From contig JAPPKS010000017.1 of NCBI GenBank assembly GCA_028819845.1, positions 346,686 through 410,685 on the forward strand: a stretch of DNA of 64,000 nucleotides, written 5' to 3'. Position 1 is the stretch's first letter. Every line of letters begins with the position of its first letter. Shown piece by piece: positions 8,619-16,692 of the stretch. The translations under genes were made by a program, and so were the position numbers. This DNA is from Candidatus Poribacteria bacterium. Its GTDB lineage: Bacteria; Poribacteria; WGA-4E; PCPOR2b. The notes beneath the pieces were generated by a model. That model saw only the letters and a program-made list of their open reading frames with translations. It did not search any database and was not told where the DNA came from.

Positions 8619-9523
8619 GGCGGATGTATCACATGACGTTCTGTCTCAGTTTGCGCGTCCTCTTCTTCGGTGGGCGCGTCAGAATCCGCTGCTGATTCAG
8701 ATGTAGAGATTGACTCCTCGTTTGGCAATTCAGGTGGTTCAGTGGTTTCGTCCTCAGGGAACGATAAATCAGACGACTCGGATGTTGGGTCGTCAGCGAC
8801 GGCAGCCGCCTCCATGGCTTCCGCCGCGGGTGAGTCAGATTCTAGCGGCAATTCAGGTATTTCGTCTGTTTCGTCATCTGCGATCGATTCAGTCATCTCT
8901 GTCGATTCGGCTATTTCTTGGTCATCGCCAGCACTAACCGCTACTTCTTCCGCCGCGGCGGTGTCAGAATCTAGCGAAGATTCAGTCGGTTCAAATGTCT
9001 CCTCATCGTCAATTGATTCGGACGATTCGGTTATTGGTTCATCATCTTCAGCAGCCGCCTCTTCTTCTTCAGGCGGGTCTGCGTCGTAATCTAGCGGCGA
9101 TTCAGGTACTTCATTATTTGTCAGTTCCGCACCTGCGGCTGATTCAGACGCCGCTGCAGGTTCATCTTCTACATCGGCCGGCTGTTCCAAGGATGAATCT
9201 GGGCTGTCATCAGTCCCGTTGAGTAGATTCATGACCCCTTCGAGCCGATCGCGAAGTTCAGCTTTTTCTATATCAATTTCTTCGCGATCTTGCTCTTGTT
9301 TCGCTCTGAGCGTTTCTAACTCCGATTCAGCGTATTGTAATTCGGCATTCCGTTTTTCAAGCGATTCGATATATTCATCTTTTGCCTGAATTTGCTCGTG
9401 GAGTTCGCTAATCTGCGACTCTAGTGTCCGCTTATCCTGCCTCAATTGCTCAATCAGCTCAATTGCACGTGCAACACGCTGTTCTAAATCTGTGAGTACG
9501 GTCTCGCGTAATTCTTCGAGCAT
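8609..9523 (-). CDS. Coiled-coil protein with acidic degenerate repeats, unknown function
   Basis: Not assigned to a known family. Residues 1-100 form a continuous coiled coil (LEQRVARAIELIEQLRQDK, then KDEYIESLEKRNAELQYAE), reminiscent of ZapB-type division proteins. Residues ~115-295 are extremely acidic, with about four degenerate units of ~40 residues, each built as ES-x-LDSD / AAAEE / DD-x-I-x-ES-x-S / DDET-x-EP-x-EL. The tail ends RHVIHPPWE. There is no signal peptide, membrane segment or Cys. AAGGAG precedes the ATG. The overlap with the glycosyltransferase gene suggests a shared transcript. The ZapB comparison rests only on coiled-coil style and length of the N-terminal part. Confidence 0.7.
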   Translation of the reverse strand: MLEELRETVLTDLEQRVARAIELIEQLRQDKRTLESQISELHEQIQAKDEYIESLEKRNAELQYAESELETLRAKQEQDREEIDIEKAELRDRLEGVMNLLNGTDDSPDSSLEQPADVEDEPAAASESAAGAELTNNEVPESPLDYDADPPEEEEAAAEDDEPITESSESIDDEETFEPTESSLDSDTAAAEEVAVSAGDDQEIAESTEMTESIADDETDEIPELPLESDSPAAEAMEAAAVADDPTSESSDLSFPEDETTEPPELPNEESISTSESAADSDAPTEEEDAQTETERHVIHPPWE

Positions 9524-9720
9524 GTAAGATTCTCCTTAATTTATCTCAATTCTGTTGAAAAGTTGTTAAGGATTGCAGCTGGCGAAAACTATTCCTATGA
9601 TACGGTCTGACCTTCGAATAATGCGCATTAGGCGGTGGAATTTACTCTGGATTGAACGCACTGCAAGTTTTGTAACGCCGCTCGCAGATTTAATAGCTTA
9701 AAAGGATTTCGGTTATTGCA

Positions 9721-10692
9721 TCATCCACCACCCGGTTTCGCAGTTAAGGATTGTTCAAATCCAACCGTGCGGCCGTAGTGAAAAAGGTATTGCTGTGCGT
9801 AGCCGAGAAATTCACCGAAATAGTTTTGGGCGAACTCGCGAATCTCCCGAATCGAGGCTCTGCGCCGCAAGTAGACGTGTTCTATGATGCGTTTCATCCA
9901 CACATCAATGGGGATTGCTTCTATATGCCCTAACGAAAACACGCACACGCAATCGGCGACCTTCTCGCCAATTCCTTGAAATCCCATCAATTCTAATTTC
10001 GCTTCAGCGTATGGCAAAATCTTTAGCGCCTGAAGGTCGCATTTTCCCGCTGCGATTACTGATGCAGCCTCCCAGAGATAAGGCGCACGGTATCCCATAC
10101 GGCAATCAAACAGGGCGTCAACCCCGGCTTGGGCGAGGGATAGCGGGGTTGGGAAGGTGTAGTCAACCCTATTTGCAAATGTAAGTTTCTCCCCGAATCG
10201 TGCGGAAATCGTTTCAATTAATCCCTTGGTTCTAGGCACGTTGTTATTTTGGGAAAGGATGAACGAGGCGATACATTCCCATACGTCTTGGTTCAGAATT
10301 CGCATCCCCCAAAACGTCTCAATCGCTCTATGAATCGTTGTATCAATGTCCACTGCCTCAAGAACTAACGGCAGATTTCGATTCAGGTCGAGGTAGTGAT
10401 TAAGAAAAACTTCAAGTTGATTGTGGTCTTCTTCGGCGGAACTCTTTACAACCAGCGCTTCCCCGTCTTGGAAAATGTTGAGTAGTCTTCCATCAACGAC
10501 GCCGTAATACCCATCGTCAACTCGCTTCCATCTGAACGACTGCCCACACTCAAGCGTATGCGCCAGATTGAAATCCGTCACATTTTCGATTCGAATAAAA
10601 TTTCCCCCACACCATTTTCGACCAATCTGACATACGTCTAGGTTAAGGATGCATACATCGATGAAATTCGCCTGCAAAATCGCTGGCGCCAC
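9721..10692 (-). CDS. OGG1-type 8-oxoguanine DNA glycosylase/AP lyase
   Basis: Base-excision repair enzyme predicted to remove 8-oxoguanine and nick the abasic site. The OGG_N domain begins DFNLAHTLECGQSFRWKRVDDGYYGVV. The HhH-GPD domain contains SFILSQNNNVPRTKGLIE, then the hairpin LMGFQGIGEKVADCVCVFSL with the Schiff-base Lys (in GEKVADC), and IPIDVWMKRI with the catalytic Asp. These match human OGG1 Lys249 and Asp268 in order. The start is doubtful: 10692 is GTG and lies at the predicted transcription start (promoter 10698-10726). A downstream start, such as the GTG at 10581 just before the conserved domain, would give ~286 aa. Confidence 0.85.
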   Translation of the reverse strand: MAPAILQANFIDVCILNLDVCQIGRKWCGGNFIRIENVTDFNLAHTLECGQSFRWKRVDDGYYGVVDGRLLNIFQDGEALVVKSSAEEDHNQLEVFLNHYLDLNRNLPLVLEAVDIDTTIHRAIETFWGMRILNQDVWECIASFILSQNNNVPRTKGLIETISARFGEKLTFANRVDYTFPTPLSLAQAGVDALFDCRMGYRAPYLWEAASVIAAGKCDLQALKILPYAEAKLELMGFQGIGEKVADCVCVFSLGHIEAIPIDVWMKRIIEHVYLRRRASIREIREFAQNYFGEFLGYAQQYLFHYGRTVGFEQSLTAKPGGG

Positions 10693-10697
10693 GGCTT

Positions 10698-10726
10698 ATT
10701 ATACAATGAATCTGTGAATGATACAA
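10698..10726 (-). promoter_or_regulatory. Promoter of the OGG-type glycosylase gene
   Basis: Minus strand TTGTAT (10726-10721), 17 nt, TATAAT (10703-10698). Transcription would begin near 10691, which argues that translation starts downstream of 10692. Confidence 0.65.
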
Positions 10727-11153
10727 GTGTTTTGGAAACGCAGGATTCGGCAAGGGGAAACCAGTTTAGCTCGAGCTGGTTGAGGTCCTGCGCTCCAGTA
10801 AAAACCCGCTAATCAGACTAGGTTCTGTTGACATTTCATCGCAACCGGACAATCAAGAACGGTGCACATACACATGACGCTTCGTAGGGGTTGGGTTCCC
10901 CAACCCTTTTTTCACAATCAGATACGATTTCGGACTGCTGTAGGTTGTTTGACCAAACTCGACTCAATCTGTATGGTTGGAAGTTCCCTGCCCGCGTTGG
11001 TCAATGGGCGAGGTGGCCTGATAAACACTATCGCCCTCGCTATTCACTCGGTTGATCCCCTACGATTACAGGGTGTTTTACATAAATGTCAACACGCCCT
11101 AGTTAGCGCTAATACAGCGAAAGGGTGAAATTCGCTGCGTGCCCAACGGGTTT
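10727..11153. other. Intergenic region with a short palindrome, no gene seen
   Basis: About 430 nt. A plus-strand open frame (10862-11128) looks non-protein-like. GTAGGGGTTGGGTTCCCCAACCC (10884-10906) holds a perfect GGGTTGGG-type palindrome related to the dispersed repeats. Confidence 0.5.
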
Positions 11154-12146
11154 TTACTCTTCAATCCAACTCATCATACTGCGCAGGTCTTTTCCAACCT
11201 TTTCAATAGGCAACTCTGATTCACTGCGGCGCAAGGCTTGCAGGACAGGCTGATTGGCTTGGTTTTCCAGCACCCACTCCCGCGCGAATTTCCCGCTCTG
11301 CACCTCTTTGAGAAGCTCTCGCATACGCTCCCGTACGTTGTCATCAACAACGCGAGGCCCGCGGGTGAGGTCGCCGAACTCCGCGGTATTGCTGACAACG
11401 CGGCGCATCTTATTTAGCCCGCCAGTGTAGATAAGATCAACAATGAGTTTCAACTCGTGCAGGCATTCAAAGTACGCCATTTCCGGTTGATACCCCGCTT
11501 CGACCAGCGTATCGAATGCGGCTTTGATGAGTGCCGATGTACCGCCGCAAAGCACCGCCTGCTCGCCGAATAAATCTGTTTCTGTTTCTTCACGAAAAGT
11601 GGTTTCAATCACACCCGCCCGCGTGCCGCCAATTCCTTTTGCATAGGCCAGTGCAACATCTCTCGCATGGCCGGTGATATCTTGATGGATAGCGATCAGA
11701 CATGGTGTCCCGCCGCCCGCCACAAATTCATCCCTTACTAGGTCGCCCGGTGCTTTCGGCGCAATCATCGTCACATCAATATTTTCCAAGGGAAGAATCT
11801 GTCCAAAGTGGATGCTGAAGCCGTGCGAAACCATCAGCATATTCCCGGCTTGCATGTTCGGCTCGATTTCCGTTTTATACACCGTAGCGTGCAACTCATC
11901 CGGGATGAGAATCTGGACAATTTCGCTTGCGCTAGCAGCTTCTTCAACGCTGCTGACAGTCAGCCCATCCGCTTCCACTTGTTCGCACGACCGGCTGGTT
12001 GGGCGCAACCCCACCCGGACATTCGCACCACTGTCTTTTAGGTTCAACGCTTGTGCACGACCTTGAGCCCCATAGCCGATGATGGCAATCGTCTTCTCTT
12101 TGAGTAAATCAAAATTCGCATCCGTATCGTAATAAATTGTTGCCAT
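11154..12146 (-). CDS. ilvC: Ketol-acid reductoisomerase (class I)
   Basis: Second enzyme of valine, leucine and isoleucine synthesis: converts acetolactate or acetohydroxybutyrate to the dihydroxy acid with NADPH and Mg. The N-terminal Rossmann motif is [17 protein letters not shown] (~21-37). The cofactor-specificity loop GLRPTSRS carries Arg and Ser residues expected for [20 protein letters not shown] and the C-terminal knotted domain with [16 protein letters not shown] and metal-binding Glu residues are intact. The 330 residues are class I length. AAAGGAGC precedes the ATG. It is last in ilvB-ilvN-ilvC, 57 nt after ilvN, and so falls under the T-box upstream of ilvB. Confidence 0.97.
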   Translation of the reverse strand: MATIYYDTDANFDLLKEKTIAIIGYGAQGRAQALNLKDSGANVRVGLRPTSRSCEQVEADGLTVSSVEEAASASEIVQILIPDELHATVYKTEIEPNMQAGNMLMVSHGFSIHFGQILPLENIDVTMIAPKAPGDLVRDEFVAGGGTPCLIAIHQDITGHARDVALAYAKGIGGTRAGVIETTFREETETDLFGEQAVLCGGTSALIKAAFDTLVEAGYQPEMAYFECLHELKLIVDLIYTGGLNKMRRVVSNTAEFGDLTRGPRVVDDNVRERMRELLKEVQSGKFAREWVLENQANQPVLQALRRSESELPIEKVGKDLRSMMSWIEE

Positions 12147-12203
12147 AAAACGCTCCTTTCAACTGACAATTGAAAATCGGCAGTGCCGACGGCCAATCAT
12201 CAA

Positions 12204-12695
12204 TTACTTCGCTGCCCCGCGCATGATTGCGATTTTTCCCGTGCGGACCAATTCTTGAATACCATACGGACGCAGCATGTCAACCACAGCCTTCAGCTTA
12301 CCTTCGTCACCGGTGACCTCAATCGTCAATGTTGCGGGGCTAACATCAACCGCACGTGCGCGGAAAATCTCCATAATTTGAAGAATCTCTCCACGCCGAT
12401 TGGGTGTTGCATTCATCTTAATCAAGACTAGCTCCCGCTCAACGTGGTTTTCAGCGGTAAGATCGGTCACCTTTATTACGTCAATTAGCTTATTTAGATG
12501 TTTGTATATCTGTTCGACAATTTGCGCATCGCCATGTGTAACGATTGTCATGTGGGAAACGCCTGGATCGTCCGTCTCGGCGACATTTAGGCTATCAATG
12601 TTGTATCCTCGACCACTAAATAACCCCGCAATCCTCGCGAGTACGCCGAATCGATTTTCAACGAGAACAGAAAAGATGTGTCTCTCCTCAACCAT
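12204..12695 (-). CDS. ilvN: Acetolactate synthase small (regulatory) subunit
   Basis: Regulatory subunit that binds IlvB and normally confers valine feedback inhibition. The N-terminal ACT domain reads HIFSVLVENRFGVLARIAGLFSGRGYNIDSLNV with the effector-binding turn, followed by a second half (VHVERELVLIKM region to ...LRPYGIQELVRTGKIAIMRG) of usual length for a 163-residue IlvH/IlvN. Its ATG overlaps the ilvB stop as TAATG, indicating translational coupling and a 1:1 supply of subunits. Confidence 0.95.
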   Translation of the reverse strand: MVEERHIFSVLVENRFGVLARIAGLFSGRGYNIDSLNVAETDDPGVSHMTIVTHGDAQIVEQIYKHLNKLIDVIKVTDLTAENHVERELVLIKMNATPNRRGEILQIMEIFRARAVDVSPATLTIEVTGDEGKLKAVVDMLRPYGIQELVRTGKIAIMRGAAK

Positions 12696-14374
12696 TATGC
12701 TAAACCTCGTATGACATCGCCGAGTCCCGCACCTGCGGGGACCATTGGGAACACGTTCTCATCTTCATCAACAATGAAGTCAATAACCACGGGACCATCA
12801 TCAATATGTTTCGACTTTTCCAACGCTGGTCGAACATCTTCAATCCGATCGACGCGGAGTCCTGTTGCGCCGAACGCTTGAGCAAGCAGCGCAAAGTCGG
12901 GGTTATCGTGGTAATCGACCGCCGCATACCGTTTTTCGTGGAAGAGTTCTTGCCACTGCCGCACCATACCGAGATACATATTGTTAATGATGAAAATCTT
13001 GAGCGGAAGTTTCAGCGTGACAGCAGGAACAAGTTCTTGAATTGTCATGATGTAAGAACCGTCTCCATTAATGTTCACAATAGTTTTGTCCGGACATCCG
13101 AGTTGCGCGCCAATCGCCGCGGGCAAACTGAACCCCATAGTTCCGAGTCCGCCCGAGTTCAACCACTGCCGCGGCTGGGTAAATTTGAAATATTGCGCTG
13201 CCCACATCTGATGTTGTCCCACGTCCCCGACGACAACCGCATCGGGAAAGACATCATAGATTTGCTCAATCACAAACTGCGGCATAATCTTATCCCCTCT
13301 TTGTTGATACTCGAAGGGATATTTTTCCTTCCACTCATCAGTTTGGCGTATCCACGGCTCAATGTCCACGTGATGCACGTGCTGATTCATCTTCGCCAAT
13401 ACGCGTTTGGCATCACCCACTATGGGAACATCTATCGGAACATTCTTGCCGATACAGGAGGGATCGATATCAATTTGAATTTTCTTCGCCTTCTGAGCAA
13501 ATTTGCTTAGGTCGCCTGTGACCCGATCGTCGAACCGCGCCCCCACCGCAATAAGGAGGTCGGCGTCCGTAAACGCATAGTTTGCGCAGCAAGAGCCGTG
13601 CATGCCCGGCATCTCCATTGACAGCGGGTGAGTTTCGGGAAATGCACCTAGCCCCATGAGCGTTACCGTGATGGGAATACCGGTTTTGATTGCCAATTCG
13701 CGCAATTCTTCGCTAGCGTCGGAGAGAACAACACCGCCTCCAGCGTAAATTATGGGGCGCTCGGCGTTGTGGATCAGGTCAACGGCTTTGGCAATCTGCC
13801 GTGGGTGTCCATCGACGCTGGGTTTGTAGCCTCGAATATTGACCGACTCCGGATATCTGAATATGGACTCACTGATTTGAGCGTCCTTCGCGAAATCAAC
13901 GACAACAGGCCCCGGTCTCCCTGTGCTAGCAATGTGGAAGGCTTCCGCCACAATTTCTGCGACCTCGTCGCTTGATTTAATTAAGAAGCTGTGCTTACAG
14001 ACCGGACGTGTTACCCCAATGATATCACATTCTTGGAAGGCGTCATTGCCCATCAAATGGGTGAATACCTGCCCTGTGATTGCCACCATTGGAATAGAAT
14101 CCATATAAGCCGTAGCAATGCCAGTGACAAGGTTTGTCGCACCGGGACCCGAAGTGGCAAGCACAACACCCACGATTCCCGTTGCGCGCGCATAACCGTC
14201 AGCGGCGTGCACTGCACCCTGTTCGTGCCGCATCGGGATGAGCTTGATACCTTGCGCATCGTAGAGCGCATCAAAGATTGGCATCGCTGCGCCCCCGTTA
14301 AGTCCAAAAATGTACTCGACGCCTTCTCGCCGAAGACTTTCGATAAGGAGTTGTGCACCTCGCATCTGTTCCAT
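12695..14374 (-). CDS. ilvB: Acetolactate synthase large (catalytic) subunit
   Basis: Thiamine-diphosphate and FAD enzyme that condenses pyruvate with pyruvate or 2-oxobutyrate, opening branched-chain amino acid synthesis. Domains in order: TPP-binding N-terminal domain with the activating Glu in MRHEQGAVHAADGYA; central FAD/DHS-like domain; C-terminal domain with GDGSYIMTIQEL...NN for TPP-Mg. I chose ATG at 14374 (MEQMRGAQLLIES), which has GCGAGG upstream. The open frame reaches 14614, but that extension is the translated T-box leader, not protein. The 559 residues are the family norm. The operon is ilvB-ilvN-ilvC; premature termination at the T-box terminator should control all three genes. 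Confidence 0.96.
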   Translation of the reverse strand: MEQMRGAQLLIESLRREGVEYIFGLNGGAAMPIFDALYDAQGIKLIPMRHEQGAVHAADGYARATGIVGVVLATSGPGATNLVTGIATAYMDSIPMVAITGQVFTHLMGNDAFQECDIIGVTRPVCKHSFLIKSSDEVAEIVAEAFHIASTGRPGPVVVDFAKDAQISESIFRYPESVNIRGYKPSVDGHPRQIAKAVDLIHNAERPIIYAGGGVVLSDASEELRELAIKTGIPITVTLMGLGAFPETHPLSMEMPGMHGSCCANYAFTDADLLIAVGARFDDRVTGDLSKFAQKAKKIQIDIDPSCIGKNVPIDVPIVGDAKRVLAKMNQHVHHVDIEPWIRQTDEWKEKYPFEYQQRGDKIMPQFVIEQIYDVFPDAVVVGDVGQHQMWAAQYFKFTQPRQWLNSGGLGTMGFSLPAAIGAQLGCPDKTIVNINGDGSYIMTIQELVPAVTLKLPLKIFIINNMYLGMVRQWQELFHEKRYAAVDYHDNPDFALLAQAFGATGLRVDRIEDVRPALEKSKHIDDGPVVIDFIVDEDENVFPMVPAGAGLGDVIRGLA

Positions 14375-14501
14375 CGTTTCCTCGCCCTCTTCTAGAATTG
14401 ATACTACATTGAGTTCACTAAATACGACTTTCCCGCGGCAATTCAAAACGGAATCGGAACTATATTCCCCAGCGTTCCGGAAACATAGTGAGTGACTTGA
14501 A

Positions 14502-14545
14502 TCAAAAAAGCCCTTCTCGTTCCAACTTGGAGACGAAAAGGGCTT
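14502..14545 (-). terminator. Regulated intrinsic terminator of the ilv T-box
   Basis: Minus-strand stem AAGCCCTTTTCGT / ACGAGAAGGGCTT followed by a run of T. It lies 15 nt after the T-box sequence and would compete with the antiterminator. Confidence 0.85.
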
Positions 14546-14800
14546 CTTTCGAAGATCTTGCCGCGGTACCACTCCAATTCCCTCTCTGTTAAGCTTCGCT
14601 TTCAAAAAGGGCACTCATTGGGATGCGGTGACGGGCATCAACCGTCTAACCCTACGTTGTATTTTCGGGCTAGCAACTCCAGGGCGACGTTCAGCTGCAG
14701 CGCTTGAGGAAATCTCTCAGCCGGTGGATTTCCCGCTCTGTCAAGGCTTGGCAGCCTACTCCTCCCCTTCATCGTATTTGCCGTATGAAATTCAAGTATT
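14502..14800 (-). ncRNA. T-box riboswitch leader of the ilvBNC operon
   Basis: The minus-strand leader carries the hallmark T-box sequence GGAGTGGTACCGCGG (14575-14561), which pairs with the uncharged tRNA acceptor end. An intrinsic terminator follows. Stem I begins near 14775 with GATGAAGGGGAGGAGTAG, matching the GA/AGTA motif. A distal-loop-like GGCTGAGAGATTT is at about 14723-14711. The specifier region reads CTGAACGTCGCCCTGGAG; the triplet before GCCCTGGAG is GTC (14688-14686), so valine is the likely cognate amino acid, consistent with ilv control. The folding is my reading of conserved motifs. Specifier identity is less sure than the T-box call. Confidence 0.9.
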
Positions 14801-14807
14801 TCCATTA

Positions 14808-14836
14808 AGTATACATAAGGCGATGAGAGATGTCAA
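14808..14836 (-). promoter_or_regulatory. Promoter of the ilvBNC operon
   Basis: Minus strand TTGACA (14836-14831), 17 nt, TATACT (14813-14808). The predicted start near 14800 gives a leader of about 425 nt containing the whole T-box. Confidence 0.8.
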
Positions 14837-14890
14837 GTTATTTGCAAAAATTCAAGAGTTGATCTATCCATCTCTCTTTTGACGAATCAA

Positions 14891-15505
14891 CTAGCCTTTC
14901 GCAGCCGCATACCGCCTTGCAACCTCATCCCAGTTGATAACGTTAGCAAAGGCTGCCACATAGTCCGGTCGTCTATTCTGATAATTCAGATAGTAAGCAT
15001 GTTCCCAGACATCGACGCCAAGTATCGGAGTATGGCCCTGCATGAGCGGACTATCTTGATTTGCGGTTGAGTAAATTTGCAGTCCACCTGTCTCATCAAC
15101 GACCAACCAAGCCCAACCGGATCCAAAACGGGTGGCTGCTGCCTTGGCAAACGTTCCGTACGCCTCATCGCTCGATCCAAATGCGGAGTCAATCGCAGCA
15201 GCAAGGTCGCCGCTCGGGTCGCCCCCGCTGTCGGACCCCATAATCGTCCAAAAGAGTGAGTGGTTGGCATGACCGCCGCCATTGTTAATGACGGCTTGCC
15301 GTTTTGCCTCCGGTACACTGTCGATGTTACGAAGCAACTCCTCAATGGGCAACGCCGCAAGGTCATCCAGCCCATCAAGAGCATCATTGACGTTGTTGAC
15401 ATAGGTTTGATGATGCTTGCCGTGATGGATTTCCATGGTTCGCGCATCTATATGTGGTTCTAAAGCATCGTGCGCATACGGCAACGCGGGTAGTTCATGT
15501 GCCAT
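14891..15505 (-). CDS. sodA: Superoxide dismutase, Mn/Fe family (Mn-type residues)
   Basis: Cytoplasmic enzyme that dismutes superoxide to hydrogen peroxide and oxygen. The four metal ligands are in place: His in [13 protein letters not shown], His in [11 protein letters not shown], and Asp and His in [11 protein letters not shown]. The GGGHANHS segment and the Gln in [11 protein letters not shown] are the pattern typical of Mn-dependent rather than Fe-dependent enzymes. The 204-residue length is normal. AGGAGG lies before the ATG and a good promoter lies at 15610-15638. No terminator is visible between its stop and the ilv promoter 55 nt downstream, so some read-through into the T-box leader is possible. 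Confidence 0.96.
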   Translation of the reverse strand: MAHELPALPYAHDALEPHIDARTMEIHHGKHHQTYVNNVNDALDGLDDLAALPIEELLRNIDSVPEAKRQAVINNGGGHANHSLFWTIMGSDSGGDPSGDLAAAIDSAFGSSDEAYGTFAKAAATRFGSGWAWLVVDETGGLQIYSTANQDSPLMQGHTPILGVDVWEHAYYLNYQNRRPDYVAAFANVINWDEVARRYAAAKG

Positions 15506-15609
15506 TATTCATGCCTCCTTGAAAATAGATATTATTTTTGATTTTGGGTTGAATGTCTTCAGTCCAAACGCAGATACATATTGAAATCAACTGCGCGACA
15601 ATAATTGAA

Positions 15610-15638
15610 ATTATAACACATTGAACAATTAAATCCAA
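15610..15638 (-). promoter_or_regulatory. Promoter of the superoxide dismutase gene
   Basis: Minus strand TTGGAT (15638-15633), 17 nt, TATAAT (15615-15610), about 105 nt upstream of the sod start. Confidence 0.65.
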
Positions 15639-15732
15639 GCGTTTTTGCAGAGGCTGCTAGATTTCAGACAAGCGGCTATCGCCCAATTTGCTTCAATAGG
15701 TGCAAAATTTCTCTATTGCAGCGGCAGGCGGA

Positions 15733-16602
15733 CTATAGGACATTTTCCTGATTATTCATCAACTTTCGACTGAATTGCTGGAATTGTTCAATCAAAACCG
15801 TTAACCGCCGTTTGTTGGCATTAATCTTCTGCTGCAAGTCCCTAACCAGGCTGGCCAAGAGATCGGCGCCGCTTTCACGGGATTGTTTTACTTCCTGTTT
15901 GAAATGATATGTCTTGCTCGATTTAATTCTATTGATTTCTAGACGCAATTCGCCTAGGACACGCATCAGCCGATTCATTTCCTGTGACAGCCGTGTCCTG
16001 CGCTGCTGTGTTGTCTCCTCAACTGATTCGATTTCGGGTTCAATCTTAATGTTTATTCGCTTGAGCGTCTGAATATCTCGATCCTCGTAAGCACGATTAA
16101 TCAGCAGCATCATCCGCTTCCGTTCATCTTGTTCGCCATCACAATTCGCCTTGTCCGGGTGGTATGTCTTTGCCAGCCCGAGATAAAGCCCGCGAAGCTG
16201 CTTCATCTGTTCCGGTGGAATTGACAGGGCTTTCGGCGTGTTGAAGTCATCTTCATCCGAGTCTATCTCCCGTTCATAATCAGCCAACCGAATACGTTCC
16301 GAACGGAAACAGGATTCAATCCGTTTTTCCATTTCCGGACTATCGGGGGATACGCCCTCTTCCAATAGTCGCAGCCGCAGCCTCTGTTCCTTGGTCAAGA
16401 GGTCAACTTTGTCGAGCTCAATATAATATCGGCCAACGCGCGCATTATATTCGCTCTCAAACCGGCGAACATCCAGCTTGAGTTCCTCTAGCTCAAGGGT
16501 CATTTCGGCGACCTGATCCCGCTTCGCTTGAATCGTGGTTAACAACTTGTCAACTTCGATTTCATCGCGGGTTCTGATAGGAATGAGGGAAGATTGGGAC
16601 AT
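15733..16602 (-). CDS. J-domain coiled-coil protein of unknown role
   Basis: Cytoplasmic protein with two long coiled coils flanking a J domain, so probably a co-chaperone delivering a specific client to DnaK. The J-domain core is LRGLYLGLAKTYHPDKANC, with the essential HPD at residues 148-150, and MLLINRAYEDRDIQTLKRI as helix IV. Coiled coils cover ~16-80 and ~205-285 (LRLEINRIKSSKTYHFKQE). I chose the ATG at 16602; an upstream TTG at 16608 is in frame. No known named family is recognised. It lies between sod and the carbamoyltransferase gene, on the same strand, without obvious coupling. Confidence 0.75.
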   Translation of the reverse strand: MSQSSLIPIRTRDEIEVDKLLTTIQAKRDQVAEMTLELEELKLDVRRFESEYNARVGRYYIELDKVDLLTKEQRLRLRLLEEGVSPDSPEMEKRIESCFRSERIRLADYEREIDSDEDDFNTPKALSIPPEQMKQLRGLYLGLAKTYHPDKANCDGEQDERKRMMLLINRAYEDRDIQTLKRINIKIEPEIESVEETTQQRRTRLSQEMNRLMRVLGELRLEINRIKSSKTYHFKQEVKQSRESGADLLASLVRDLQQKINANKRRLTVLIEQFQQFSRKLMNNQENVL

Positions 16603-16636
16603 GTGCAAATCTGGAATTTTATCAGTTTATGGGTAA

Positions 16637-16692
16637 TTTACGCATTACTCTTTACGCTTTACTCCTTACGCTTTACTCTTTACTCTTTACTC
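16637..16692. repeat. 14-bp tandem minisatellite at the carbamoyltransferase 3' end
   Basis: Four near-perfect 14-bp units (TTTACGCATTACTC, TTTACGCTTTACTC, CTTACGCTTTACTC, TTTACTCTTTACTC), themselves built of 7-mers. The final unit encodes the last Glu codon and the TAA stop of the minus-strand gene. Confidence 0.85.

Noticed and set aside
8670-9089. Plus-strand 139-codon Ser-rich frame
   Set aside because: Antisense shadow of the acidic repeat region of the opposite-strand gene.
10862-11128. Plus-strand 88-codon frame
   Set aside because: Spans a dispersed palindrome, no ribosome-binding site, no recognisable fold.
12806-13510. Plus-strand 234-codon frame opposite ilvB
   Set aside because: Shadow of ilvB; no coding features and the opposite strand is certain.
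14375-14614. N-terminal extension of ilvB
   Set aside because: It overlaps the T-box terminator and antiterminator; the family length and ribosome-binding site support ATG 14374.
16637-16692. Possible CRISPR or origin iterons
   Set aside because: Units are contiguous 14-mers without spacers, and no replication genes are nearby.
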